DNA of 64,000 nucleotides from Lachnospiraceae bacterium. GTDB lineage: Bacteria; Bacillota; Clostridia; Lachnospirales; Lachnospiraceae. How positions within the stretch are numbered: the first letter of the stretch is position 1; each line of letters starts with the position of its first letter. Positions 17,322 through 25,479 of this stretch are shown one piece after another. The notes beneath the pieces were generated by a model. It was not told where the DNA came from. It saw only the letters and a program-made list of their open reading frames with translations, and ran no database searches. Location: NCBI GenBank assembly GCA_024691305.1, contig JAILNS010000036.1:186001-250000 (forward strand), in the 5' to 3' direction. The position numbers and the translations under genes were made by a program.

Positions 17322-18179
17322 TCATTCGCCGAGATACTTAGCTATGATCTCGTCATACTTTCCGTTTGACTTGATATTTGCAAGTCCCTTGTTGAACATA
17401 TCTACAAGTTCCTGATTATCGGCATTGAAGATAGCAAATCCATATGCTGCAGGCTCATTACCTGTTCCTTCAACAAGCTTCATTGCAATACCTGTATCCT
17501 TGATGTTGCTGGCCATGATAGGAGTATCATCAAAACATCCTGCAACCTGACCTCCAACTACTGCCTGATACATGGTAGGTGAATCTTCAAAATAAGTAAC
17601 GGTAAATCCATACTCTTCCGAAAGGCTCTCTGCATATGCTGCTGACATTGTACCTGTCTTAACTGCTACTGACTGTCCGTCAAGATCATCAAATCCGCTG
17701 ATATCGGAGTTTGCTGCTACTGCCATGCACTGGTTTGCATCATAATATCCGTCAGAGAATATCCAGCCGCTCTCTTTACGTTCATCTGTAATGGAAGCAC
17801 CTGCGATCATTCCGTCCGCCTGTCCTGCCTGACAAGCTGCTATGGAAGCGTCCCATCCAAGAACCTGAATTTCATACTCAAATCCCTGATCCTCAGCTAC
17901 TGCTGCAAGGATATCCATATCGATACCTACAAACTCTCCGCTGTCATCTGTGTACTCGAAGGGCTTGAATGCTGTATCGGTTGCGATGATCCACTTCTTG
18001 GAATCTGTAGCCGTAGCATCAGCTGCAGTTGTATCTGCTGCTGCAGTATCATCTGTTGCAGCAGTATCATCCGTTGCAGCAGTATCTGCTGTTGCAGCAG
18101 TATCTGCCCCAGAACCACATGCCGTCATTGCTGCTGCCATTGTCATACCGAGTATGACTGCCATGATCTTCTTTTTCAT
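17322..18179 (-). CDS. Amino acid ABC transporter substrate-binding lipoprotein
   Basis: 285 residues. A lipoprotein signal ends at AAAMTACGSG with Cys21 as lipidation site. Residues about 24-60 are a low-complexity Ala/Thr/Asp linker coded by 18-base tandem repeats. The remainder is a family-3 solute-binding domain: WIIATDTAFKPFEYTD opens it, VGIDMDILAAVAED and AYGFAIFNAD follow, as in glutamine and cystine binders. It captures the amino acid outside the membrane for the permease encoded next. RBS AGGAGG is strong. Upstream lie a promoter, a terminator-like hairpin and a perfect dyad. Substrate not determinable. Confidence 0.92.
   Translation of the reverse strand: MKKKIMAVILGMTMAAAMTACGSGADTAATADTAATDDTAATDDTAAADTTAADATATDSKKWIIATDTAFKPFEYTDDSGEFVGIDMDILAAVAEDQGFEYEIQVLGWDASIAACQAGQADGMIAGASITDERKESGWIFSDGYYDANQCMAVAANSDISGFDDLDGQSVAVKTGTMSAAYAESLSEEYGFTVTYFEDSPTMYQAVVGGQVAGCFDDTPIMASNIKDTGIAMKLVEGTGNEPAAYGFAIFNADNQELVDMFNKGLANIKSNGKYDEIIAKYLGE
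18037..18108. repeat. 18-base tandem repeat coding the binding-protein linker
   Basis: Four consecutive 18-base units of the form GTTGCAGCAGTATCNNCN (the first is degenerate; the last three, 18055-18108, differ at only a few bases) encode the Thr-Ala-Ala-Thr-Asp-rich spacer between the lipid anchor and the binding domain. Confidence 0.8.
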
Positions 18180-18203
18180 AATTTCTCCTCCTTGTATTTA
18201 ACC

Positions 18204-18224
18204 TGTATATCCCAATGATATACA
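18204..18224. promoter_or_regulatory. Perfect dyad in the binding-protein leader
   Basis: TGTATATC and GATATACA form perfect eight-base arms around a five-base centre, 25 bases upstream of the start codon. It may be a repressor site or an RNA hairpin; no cognate regulator gene is adjacent. Confidence 0.4.
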
Positions 18225-18259
18225 AAAATACGCAAAGCGATTTAATCGCCTTGCGTATT
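18223..18259 (-). terminator. Terminator of the GGDEF/EAL gene, possibly also a leader attenuator
   Basis: Arms AATACGCAA-x-GCGAT and ATCGC-x-TTGCGTATT (one internal mismatch) with a short loop are followed by U-rich sequence in the minus direction. It ends the upstream EAL gene but also begins at the -10 box of the binding-protein promoter, so the same hairpin would form at the 5' end of that mRNA. Confidence 0.65.
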
Positions 18260-18284
18260 ATAACATAATTATCAAACTATGCAA
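18257..18284 (-). promoter_or_regulatory. Promoter of the amino acid importer operon
   Basis: TTGCAT (18279-18284), 16-base spacer and TATAAT (18257-18262) on the minus strand, about 80 bases upstream of the binding-protein start. Confidence 0.5.
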
Positions 18285-18291
18285 AGAGTGA

Positions 18292-19998
18292 CTAACTCAC
18301 CCTGACTCTCTCTTTGCTTCTGCACATCCCAAGAGCCACCGCATATTCAAGCGGTCTGCTCCAGACATATCCCTGGATGAAATCACAGTCAAACTGGTTT
18401 AGAAGTCTCAACTGACTTTCCTCTTCAACACCCTCTGATATAACCTCGCATGCCATAAGATGTCCCATATATATGACAGTCTTGACAAAGTCACGGTTCA
18501 TCTCACTGCTTTCTATATTATCGATCAGACTCTTATCGATCTTAAGAAGCGTTACCGGCAGATTGAGCAGCTGTGCAAGCGATGTATAACCGGTTCCGAA
18601 ATCATCCACTGCTATCTTGATATTGTGCTCCCTGAGTTCCTTTATATTACTTATGGTCGTTTCAACGGATTGCGCAAATGAATACTCGGTTATCTCTATC
18701 TCAAGACACTGAGCAGGGAATCCTATTTCATGTATATCTGTAATTATTTCCTCGGCAAAAGTAGGATTTGATATTTCCTTTGCGGAAACATTTACGGATA
18801 TTGCAAACCCATCCGGTGCGTCATGACAGACTTCCTTAAATTCATTCATAGCTCTTCTGCGCACATATCTGTCTATATCGACTATAAGATCGGAGTTTTC
18901 CGCAACCGGTATAAATTCCCCGGGGCTTACTATGGAACCGTCAGGCAGTTTCATTCGTACCAAAGCCTCAAAACCACGCAGTTTCTTCCCATCCATGATA
19001 TACTGCGGCTGATATTGGAGATAGAAATAATCTTCCCTTAACCCCTCTTTGATAAGCTGTTCTATCTCTGTCTCTCTTGCTACCTGCTTCTTAAGATCCT
19101 CATTATATGTACAGAGTTTGGTCTCACTACTGTTTACCGCATAATTCATTGCTATGTCGGTATAAAGCATTATCTCATCAGCCGACAGTTCTCTGTCATA
19201 CAGATCCATAACTCCGGCATCAGCCTTAACATAGCAGTTAACTGCAACTCCGTTTTTGGTCACTTCTATGGGCTTTTCGATCCTTTCGACCATATCGAGT
19301 ATCATGCCTGAATAATCAACACCTTCAGGAAGGATCATTGCAAATTCAGCACCCTCGATCTTAAATACCTCACCCTTATTACCCATGACCGAGCCTATTC
19401 GTTCGGATACTTCACGCAGGATCTGGTTTCCGTATTTACGCCCAAGGTTAACATTAAGATCCTGAAAACCGCCAACGTGAAGATATACCACATACCCTCT
19501 TTCCTGGGAATGCAAACGGTTTTCAAGTTCCCTCTCAAATCCGTATCTGTTGGGAAGACCGGTTGCCGCATCCGTAGCTGCGGTATAGTCACTGGCCTTT
19601 AACTGTTTATACATTACTATTATCAAAACCGCATATAAAAGGCAGTTCACCAGTCCCGGAAGAGATGCCATGGAACCGGATTTTAATATGCCCTGCATAA
19701 TCCCGAATACGGAAAACAAAAGGGAGAACATAGAAAGAATTGCTCCCCTTTTGTAATCGGACATGACCATAACAAAGCATGCGGCAACTGATATTGCCTG
19801 CACGCATCCCGATATGCCGGAAGTAGGGATTGACATTTTGCCGATTGAGAATGAAGTCATACCGAATCTTCTGCTTATGACTCCGTTTAATATGATAAAA
19901 AAAATACTTACGACAAAACTGACATATAAGATAAATTTACTATACCTGGAATCGGCCAATTTCCGACCGACGGTCCCGGAATTAATTCCGTTACCCAT
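18292..19998 (-). CDS. Membrane GGDEF/EAL protein, predicted cyclic-di-GMP phosphodiesterase
   Basis: 568 residues. About five hydrophobic segments occupy residues 20-130, then a GGDEF domain whose active site reads EGAEF instead of GGDEF, so cyclase activity is unlikely. The EAL domain (about 310-560) is complete: EALVR, SVNVSAKE (Asn), EITE, DDFGTGYTSL, LKIDKSL, EGVEEE and QGY. The protein therefore probably cleaves cyclic-di-GMP, with the dead GGDEF as a regulatory module. The start at 19998 (MGNGINSG) is set by the strong GGGGGAGAG box upstream; a TTG at 20016 in the same frame overlaps that box and is rejected. The leader can fold so as to hide the RBS. Confidence 0.88.
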   Translation of the reverse strand: MGNGINSGTVGRKLADSRYSKFILYVSFVVSIFFIILNGVISRRFGMTSFSIGKMSIPTSGISGCVQAISVAACFVMVMSDYKRGAILSMFSLLFSVFGIMQGILKSGSMASLPGLVNCLLYAVLIIVMYKQLKASDYTAATDAATGLPNRYGFERELENRLHSQERGYVVYLHVGGFQDLNVNLGRKYGNQILREVSERIGSVMGNKGEVFKIEGAEFAMILPEGVDYSGMILDMVERIEKPIEVTKNGVAVNCYVKADAGVMDLYDRELSADEIMLYTDIAMNYAVNSSETKLCTYNEDLKKQVARETEIEQLIKEGLREDYFYLQYQPQYIMDGKKLRGFEALVRMKLPDGSIVSPGEFIPVAENSDLIVDIDRYVRRRAMNEFKEVCHDAPDGFAISVNVSAKEISNPTFAEEIITDIHEIGFPAQCLEIEITEYSFAQSVETTISNIKELREHNIKIAVDDFGTGYTSLAQLLNLPVTLLKIDKSLIDNIESSEMNRDFVKTVIYMGHLMACEVISEGVEEESQLRLLNQFDCDFIQGYVWSRPLEYAVALGMCRSKERVRVS

Positions 19999-20005
19999 AT
20001 AAAAA

Positions 20006-20054
20006 CTCTCCCCCAAAAGTGTAACCTATAAACAGATTACACCATTTAGGGGAG
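20006..20054 (-). promoter_or_regulatory. Leader that can pair with the RBS of the GGDEF/EAL gene
   Basis: In the minus-strand RNA, CTCCCC (from 20049-20054) can pair with GGGGAG of the RBS (from 20008-20013), enclosing a second stem GTGTAA/TTACAC (20019-20024 with 20037-20042). The nested structure would mask the ribosome binding site. No known riboswitch consensus was recognised; a GEMM cyclic-di-GMP riboswitch was looked for and not seen. Confidence 0.4.
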
Positions 20055-20129
20055 TTTGGCAATTCAAAGCTATTATAGGAAATCCTTTTTTGCTATGATA
20101 AGAAATCCGTTTATCCGGATTTTGTTCGA

Positions 20130-22370
20130 TCAATTATATACATACACAACATTCTCCATAATCTTTTTAAGGATATCCTCAGGCATTTTTTCAGGATATA
20201 TTACCGCTGTATACTCGTTTAACAACGTATCTCCCTCTTGCGGTCCGGCATTAAAAGTCAGTGTTACATTACAGCCGTCCGCGGACAGAAACCATTCATC
20301 CGTCGGAGCCATTTCGATGAGTCCAACAATTCTTTCGATGTTTTCTTTTTCGGAAAAAACTGCGTTGCAGTCGTATAACGCTCTCTGTGTTTCTTCATCG
20401 CATACCGTCATGTAGATATCTGCTTTAACTACACTTTCCGGCGAAGGATTTGATTCGGTATAGATATTGTATTTTTTCAAGAATTCCAATGTATTTGTGT
20501 ATTCCTTATATACCGCAAATGTGTAGTAGATGCTGTTTGTATACATCTGCATATTATTATCGCAATTTACCAGTCCCACGGGACTCTCATGCGCTGCAAG
20601 AGAATAATCGTAATTCTCAAGGTCTTTATCATAGCAATCCAGAAACTCAGCTAGCATTTCTTCCGAAAAAGCCATATTGCTTGCAGCAAATCCCACATCA
20701 TAACTCATCCTTCCGGTAAGATTTTCTTTCTCCATTCTCTTTTTTATCAGATCAAGGCCGAATGCGCAGTCCCTGTATCCGTCCGAACCTATGACATTAT
20801 TCATAAGATCTTCATCTATATCCGAAGGAATATATATGTTACGGATGACTATCTTTCCGTTTTTAAGCCTGTATGAAACGATTGCGTCGTTACCTAAAGT
20901 ATATCCACCCATGCCATAAGTAACCGTATCAGACATCGCTGCACTTTCAGGTATGGCTGCTCCACGATAGACATAGTTTTGGAATATACGATTGTTCCGA
21001 ATGGTAGCCTGACCGAGCTCTGCGATCTTTGCAACACTTTCCTTGTCTTCAATATCCATATTCATCAGAGAATATCTGGAAGTATTCAGGAATTCGCCAT
21101 TTTCATCATACATGGTCCTGTAACTGTATTCCTTAAAAAGTGCACAGCTTTCTACCTTGGATAAATCGGGGACAAACGAATCATATCCGAACACGTCGCT
21201 CTTAAAAATCGCAAAAACAGCTATGGCACAAATTCCCGCTATCAGGAAATGCCATATATTCTTAAATGCTGCCTTGATATTTCCGGCGCATATGACCTCG
21301 GTCAGCATACATACTATAGCTGCCACAAAAATAAGAATGATAACAGACATGACACTGTATCCGCCAAAGGTGTTTTCAAGTGCGATATCAACTATCATCG
21401 CAGCTGTGATCGCCATAGGAATAGCCACTATGAGCTTTAGAATGTTTTTGATAATGGGATATGTGACACCGGTTCCTATATCTTCCGCTTTTCTGACCAT
21501 ATATGCCTTATATGCGAGCATAAGTACGACAATTGAAAAAACAAGGGTCAAAATATCAAACTTAAATATCCCGCTAAGAGGATTTGCTTCTTCGTATATA
21601 TCCGAAAATACCCTCATTCCGGCAAAGTGATTATACAGCGGTGATAAAATGTGAGGTGTTTCCGTAAGGCGTGCACCCAGCACATATCTTGGATTATAGT
21701 ATGTAGCAAAATATGTAGACTTTAATCCGCCTTCGATAAGGGTGGATATAAGCATGTCCCCGGTTATAAAAATAAATGCCACTATGACTGCCGTAAGAAG
21801 ATTCCTGCTCACAAGCACAGCCAATATAGTCAGGTTATACAAAGCAAAAAACAACAGCACATTACGAAGATAGTTAATCAACACATATCCGATACCTGCA
21901 ATGGTCATCGCATTCATGGCACCTGCTATGCCTATACCTGTTATCGTAAATATCAGATCAAGAACTGCAAATGTACATAAACCGTTTAGATATATGTTAA
22001 TGAACTGGCATTTACGTGTGATCGGCTGGCTCAGATAAAAATCCACTGACTGAGTCTTATACAGAAAGTAAAATACAGCAAATCCCGATAAAACCGCGAT
22101 TACGATAGTTATCACGCATGTGGCACTGTTCATTCCGATCATCTGACCTGTATAACCGCTCAGGTATTGCCTCATGGTCACATCCGATCCGGGTGAGTCA
22201 TATAATCTGTATAATCTCCGGCCCCTTGCGAGATTCAATATGAGCCCGAGTATGTAGTAACACACCATGATCAGTACAGATATAGCATTGATCCATATAT
22301 GACGCTTTGATATTTCGGTTTGCAGATCCTTAATTTTGATATCATGCAAGGATAATGTTTTTGATGTCAT
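20130..22370 (-). CDS. ABC-2 type transporter permease
   Basis: 746 residues. The N-terminal part has about six hydrophobic segments (QTEISKRHIWINAISVLIMV..., then 80-260) and a second hydrophobic block at about 280-400; the C-terminal ~340 residues are largely polar and probably extracellular or cytosolic sensor-like sequence with no recognised domain. It is the membrane part of an exporter with the adjacent ATPase; the two genes overlap by 29 bases. The regulator upstream is a YtrA-type GntR protein. Such GntR-ATPase-permease sets in Firmicutes often respond to cell-envelope stress or handle peptides and antibiotics. The cargo is unknown. Confidence 0.8.
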   Translation of the reverse strand: MTSKTLSLHDIKIKDLQTEISKRHIWINAISVLIMVCYYILGLILNLARGRRLYRLYDSPGSDVTMRQYLSGYTGQMIGMNSATCVITIVIAVLSGFAVFYFLYKTQSVDFYLSQPITRKCQFINIYLNGLCTFAVLDLIFTITGIGIAGAMNAMTIAGIGYVLINYLRNVLLFFALYNLTILAVLVSRNLLTAVIVAFIFITGDMLISTLIEGGLKSTYFATYYNPRYVLGARLTETPHILSPLYNHFAGMRVFSDIYEEANPLSGIFKFDILTLVFSIVVLMLAYKAYMVRKAEDIGTGVTYPIIKNILKLIVAIPMAITAAMIVDIALENTFGGYSVMSVIILIFVAAIVCMLTEVICAGNIKAAFKNIWHFLIAGICAIAVFAIFKSDVFGYDSFVPDLSKVESCALFKEYSYRTMYDENGEFLNTSRYSLMNMDIEDKESVAKIAELGQATIRNNRIFQNYVYRGAAIPESAAMSDTVTYGMGGYTLGNDAIVSYRLKNGKIVIRNIYIPSDIDEDLMNNVIGSDGYRDCAFGLDLIKKRMEKENLTGRMSYDVGFAASNMAFSEEMLAEFLDCYDKDLENYDYSLAAHESPVGLVNCDNNMQMYTNSIYYTFAVYKEYTNTLEFLKKYNIYTESNPSPESVVKADIYMTVCDEETQRALYDCNAVFSEKENIERIVGLIEMAPTDEWFLSADGCNVTLTFNAGPQEGDTLLNEYTAVIYPEKMPEDILKKIMENVVYVYN

Positions 22371-23247
22371 ATCCTACCACCTCCGTTTCACTTATAAATA
22401 TCTCTTCGAGAGTAAGCGGAAGAAGCTCCGCAAAAACCGTATCGGTTTCACTTAATACTTTCTCCACCTGTTCGGAATTGTTACGTACCGTATATGTATT
22501 AAGTCTGCCCTGTTCGTTATGTATGATGACCTCAAGTAAGTTTTCAAGTTTTGCCTTTGATTCATCCGAGGTAAATACAACCTGCAGCTTGTTGATATTA
22601 AGTTTCATATCATTAATATCCTTGGATAAGAGTATTCCACCCTCATGTAACAATCCCACGTGATCACATATATCTTCAAGTTCCCGCAGGTTATGAGAAG
22701 TAAGTATGGGGGTAAGCCCTCGATCTTCCATATCCTTGGCAAAAAGCGATTTGGTAGCCTGTCTCATGACCGGATCAAGACCGTCAAAGGTTTCATCGCA
22801 AAGCAGATACTTACACCCGCTGCACAGTCCGAGAATAACGGAAAGTTGCTTGCGCATACCCTTTGAAAAACCCGATATACGTCTCTTCGGATCAAGGTGA
22901 AACGACTCTATCAGATTGTCGAATCTGTCCGTATCAAAACCGGGATATATCCTGCGATAATAACTCATCATGTCATACGGTGTGGAATTCAAAAAGAAAT
23001 ATGCATCATCCGATATGAAAAAAATCTTTCTCTTGGCACTTGGGTTATCCCAGACATTTTCACCGTCTATAACTATCTGGCCTTCATCGGGGCGAAGAAC
23101 TCCGGCTAACATCCGAAGAAGTGTAGTCTTGCCGGCTCCGTTTGTTCCGACCATTCCAAAAACTTCATGTTCATTAATGATCATGTTTAAGGATCTGACA
23201 GCCGGATACTTATCATAAGATTTGCTTATATTAATTATCTCGATCAT
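22342..23247 (-). CDS. ABC transporter ATP-binding protein (BcrA/YtrB type)
   Basis: 301 residues with Walker A GTNGAGKTT, a somewhat diverged signature (ISGFSKGMRKQ), Walker B YLLCDETFDGLDP and the switch His in TSHNLRELED, the pattern of exporter ATPases of the BcrA type; the last 80 residues are the usual extension. The start at 23247 (MIEIINISKSYDKYP) has GGAAAGG nine bases upstream; the in-frame ATG at 23256 touches that box and is too close. The gene starts 17 bases inside the GntR gene, so it is translationally coupled to it. Confidence 0.9.
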   Translation of the reverse strand: MIEIINISKSYDKYPAVRSLNMIINEHEVFGMVGTNGAGKTTLLRMLAGVLRPDEGQIVIDGENVWDNPSAKRKIFFISDDAYFFLNSTPYDMMSYYRRIYPGFDTDRFDNLIESFHLDPKRRISGFSKGMRKQLSVILGLCSGCKYLLCDETFDGLDPVMRQATKSLFAKDMEDRGLTPILTSHNLRELEDICDHVGLLHEGGILLSKDINDMKLNINKLQVVFTSDESKAKLENLLEVIIHNEQGRLNTYTVRNNSEQVEKVLSETDTVFAELLPLTLEEIFISETEVVGYDIKNIILA

Positions 23248-23635
23248 CTGTATCATCCTTTCCGGAGGCATCTGTTATAACGGTTTCATTTTTGGTCTGA
23301 TACCATAATGCATCCATATCTATACCAAGCTGCTCCCCTTCCATACGGGTGTCAGCCAGAACCTTTAATAGTTCTTCCTTCTTTCTGTCAAGTAATCCGC
23401 CACCTCCTGCGACAAAGTTTCCACGTCCTTTTACGGTATATACGAAGCCATCCCTGATAAGTTCGGCATATGCTTTTTGTATGGTATTAGGATTGGTTGA
23501 AAGTTCCACCGCGAGATTTCTGACCGAAGGCATCTGTTCATCCGGAAGCATAACCCCCGACAGGATCAATTGCTTGTAGTGATCGGCTATCTGTTCATAT
23601 ATAGGTCTTGCATCGCGAAAATTGATCAATCCCAT
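23231..23635 (-). CDS. GntR-family regulator, YtrA subfamily
   Basis: 134 residues. A winged helix-turn-helix near the N-terminus (ARPIYEQIADHYKQLI, MPSVRNLAVELSTNPNTIQKAY, GFVYTVKGRGNFVAG) is followed by only about 45 residues, the short YtrA architecture that typically represses its own exporter operon. The start at 23635 (MGLINFRD) is chosen because AAAGGGGG stands about nine bases upstream; the longer frame has no RBS and crosses the promoter. Its gene opens the ABC exporter operon and its promoter carries a symmetric site fitting an autorepressor. Confidence 0.9.
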   Translation of the reverse strand: MGLINFRDARPIYEQIADHYKQLILSGVMLPDEQMPSVRNLAVELSTNPNTIQKAYAELIRDGFVYTVKGRGNFVAGGGGLLDRKKEELLKVLADTRMEGEQLGIDMDALWYQTKNETVITDASGKDDTDDRDN

Positions 23636-23663
23636 CTGCCGGCCCCCTTTCTTGTGTATGTGG

Positions 23664-23713
23664 TGTACTATTTGTGATAGTACAGTTGTATCACACTCAT
23701 ATATTCTTGTCAA
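23664..23713 (-). promoter_or_regulatory. GntR-ABC operon promoter with operator dyad
   Basis: On the minus strand TTGACA (23708-23713), 17-base spacer and TACAAC (23685-23690) are followed immediately by a perfect dyad: eight-base arms TGTACTAT and ATAGTACA around a five-base centre (23664-23684). A repressor bound there would cover the transcription start. The most likely ligand is the GntR protein encoded 30 bases downstream. Confidence 0.7.
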
Positions 23714-23720
23714 TACAATA

Positions 23721-23761
23721 AATAAAAAACCTCCTTACCGGAAATATCCGGTAAAGAGGTT
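23721..23761 (-). terminator. Terminator of the DHH phosphoesterase gene
   Basis: Arms AACCTC-x-TTACCGG and CCGGTAA-x-GAGGTT form a 13-pair stem followed by a run of U in the minus direction. Confidence 0.88.
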
Positions 23762-23794
23762 GTATCATTTACTTAATTATAATTTAATATGCGA

Positions 23795-24721
23795 TCATGC
23801 ATTAGCCATGGTGCAGAGTTCCTCAATCATCTTGGGAAGTTCCGTTACCATACTCTCGTCGGTAAACTGACAGGTTCCGACCTTTTCATGTCCTCCGCCG
23901 TTATACTTAAGCATAAGGCTTCCGACATTGACAGTACATGTCTTGTTTAAAATACTGTAGCCGACTGCTGCAGAACAGCCTTTGCCGCCACGTCCGCTTA
24001 CGATCCATGCGGATATGTTCTGATCAGGATACATGCTGTAGATCATGAAACGGTTACCTGTATAAATGGGATCCACACCGCGAAGATCGGTGATTATAAC
24101 CTTACCTTCCGTACGGGTATGTGCCTTGACCATCTCCTTAAACTTGGCGGTCTGCTCATTGTAAACCTCAATACGTTCCTTAACATCGGGCATTTCAAGG
24201 ATCTCTTCGGTAGTCATATCCTTACATGCGATCATGAGTTTTTCCATGAGCTGGTAATTGGATACAGTAAACTGTCTCCAGCGCCCGAGTCCGGTTCTCG
24301 GATCCATAAGGAATCCGACCAGTATCCATCCTTTAGGATTCATGATCTCATCATATGTAAGATTTCCGGAATCAACCTTATCCACTGCGACCATCATATC
24401 GTCAAAATTGGGGAATTTCTCTTTTCCGCCGTAATACTCATATATGATACGTGCACAGGAAGGAGTTATCCTGCTCTCACCCTTGTATTTTCCCTCAAGT
24501 TCAAGTCTTTCATGTTCACTGGAATGATGATCGAACCAAAGGCCGCACCCCGGGACATAAGGAACGTTAGCCAGACAGTCATTCTCATTTATCTCCACAA
24601 GACCATCCTGAAGGTCCTTGGGATGAGCAAATGTCCAGTGATCCACAATTCCCGCAGCCAGTAAAAGTGCACCGCAAGCAAGTCCGTCAAAGTCAGAACG
24701 TGTAACCAATCTCATTGCCAT
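23795..24721 (-). CDS. DHH-family phosphoesterase
   Basis: 308 residues of the DHH/DHHA1 superfamily, whose members hydrolyse nanoRNA, pAp, cyclic dinucleotides or polyphosphate with Mn2+. The first metal motif is SDFDGLACGA (residues 9-18), the DHH motif appears as LWFDHHSSEH (about 83), a later Asp is in AVDKVDSG, and the C-terminal substrate motif is YNGGGHEKVGTC. All metal ligands appear present. The start at 24721 has AAGGAG nine bases before. The exact substrate cannot be chosen; the family is adjacent to but distinct from NrnA, GdpP and RecJ in layout. Single-gene transcript with own promoter and terminator. Confidence 0.85.
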   Translation of the reverse strand: MAMRLVTRSDFDGLACGALLLAAGIVDHWTFAHPKDLQDGLVEINENDCLANVPYVPGCGLWFDHHSSEHERLELEGKYKGESRITPSCARIIYEYYGGKEKFPNFDDMMVAVDKVDSGNLTYDEIMNPKGWILVGFLMDPRTGLGRWRQFTVSNYQLMEKLMIACKDMTTEEILEMPDVKERIEVYNEQTAKFKEMVKAHTRTEGKVIITDLRGVDPIYTGNRFMIYSMYPDQNISAWIVSGRGGKGCSAAVGYSILNKTCTVNVGSLMLKYNGGGHEKVGTCQFTDESMVTELPKMIEELCTMANA

Positions 24722-24779
24722 AATCCGTCACTCCTTAAATATATTTCTAAATCATAGAACCGATATAGTTTACCTATAT

Positions 24780-24808
24780 ATTGTAGAAATAATCAGACGT
24801 AAAATCAA
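24780..24808 (-). promoter_or_regulatory. Promoter of the DHH phosphoesterase gene
   Basis: TTGATT (24803-24808), 17-base spacer, TACAAT (24780-24785) on the minus strand, about 60 bases upstream of the start. Confidence 0.5.
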
Positions 24809-24856
24809 GGATAAAAGTTAGTCAAAAACTATTACTGTCCCACTAAAAAAAAGTTA

Positions 24857-24885
24857 TTGACACGCCATGCGCATTTTGATAATAT
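24857..24885 (+). promoter_or_regulatory. Promoter of the tRNA-Gly gene
   Basis: A perfect TTGACA (24857-24862) with TAATAT 17 bases later (24880-24885), 34 bases before the tRNA. Confidence 0.6.
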
Positions 24886-24919
24886 ATCTATTGCGTCAGC
24901 GCACAAAGCACATACATTT

Positions 24920-24992
24920 GCGATAGTGGTACAGCTGGTAGTACGTCGCCTTGCCAAGGCGAAGATCGCGGGTTCGAGTCCCGTCTATCGCT
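24920..24992 (+). tRNA. tRNA-Gly (anticodon GCC)
   Basis: Acceptor arms GCGATAG and CTATCGC pair fully; the discriminator is T. The anticodon loop is TTGCCAA closed by CGCC/GGCG, giving anticodon GCC for glycine. The T loop GGTTCGAGTCC is canonical. The 3' CCA is not encoded. It is followed at once by a terminator. Confidence 0.96.
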
Positions 24993-24996
24993 CTAA

Positions 24997-25036
24997 AAAA
25001 CCTGAATCCTTTGATGGGATTCAGGTTTTCTTTTTG
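24997..25036. terminator. Bidirectional terminator between tRNA-Gly and aconitase X genes
   Basis: Thirteen-base arms AAAACCTGAATCC and GGATTCAGGTTTT around a seven-base loop, with T runs on both sides. It ends the tRNA transcript on the plus strand and the aconitase X operon on the minus strand. Confidence 0.9.
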
Positions 25037-25038
25037 TC

Positions 25039-25479
25039 CTATTCTACTTCTACCACTCCGCCGTCTTTGATATTTATGGTCATTCCGCTCTTTACATAGT
25101 CCAGGAACTCATCACCCAAACTGTCTATCGTAGGCATACTGGCATCTGTCCATATATCGGATAACAACACTCCCGCAGCCCCTATGGAATCAATGGGCTT
25201 GGAAAAGAGCATACAGGCGGGCTGTCTTCCGTAATCGGATGCGGTATAAAGGATCATGCCTCCTGTAGTAGATCCTATCGTCTGTGGCAGGCAAAGTGCC
25301 ACTCCCGCAAGAGGTTTCTTGTACAGATCCGGATTGTTCTGATCCGAGCAGGTTGCTTTTTTGTCTCCGGTCAAAAAACTGGTCTGATAACTTGCAAGTG
25401 TATTAAATCCGCCATGTGAAACAAGCGCTGTTGCAGTACATGTTCCGGGTACAACTACTCTTCCTTTGAATTCTTTCAT
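25039..25479 (-). CDS. Aconitase X small (swivel) subunit
   Basis: 146 residues, the DUF126-type swivelling domain of aconitase X. The loop GSTTGG near residue 69 corresponds to the conserved Ser/Gly active-site loop, and GTCTATALVSHGGFNTLASY near the start is family-like. In the split bacterial enzymes this chain completes the active site of the large subunit. It starts with an ATGA four-base overlap with the large subunit and GGGAGG nine bases upstream. Characterised relatives dehydrate cis-3-hydroxy-L-proline or, in archaea, mevalonate 5-phosphate; the substrate here is not known. Confidence 0.86.
   Translation of the reverse strand: MKEFKGRVVVPGTCTATALVSHGGFNTLASYQTSFLTGDKKATCSDQNNPDLYKKPLAGVALCLPQTIGSTTGGMILYTASDYGRQPACMLFSKPIDSIGAAGVLLSDIWTDASMPTIDSLGDEFLDYVKSGMTINIKDGGVVEVE

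Noticed and set aside
17322-18291. T-box or amino acid riboswitch controlling the importer
   Set aside because: No T-box sequence or specifier structure is visible; only simple hairpins are present.
20017-20129. GEMM-type cyclic-di-GMP riboswitch before the GGDEF/EAL gene
   Set aside because: The leader is too short and the conserved riboswitch core was not found; only the RBS-pairing hairpin is present.
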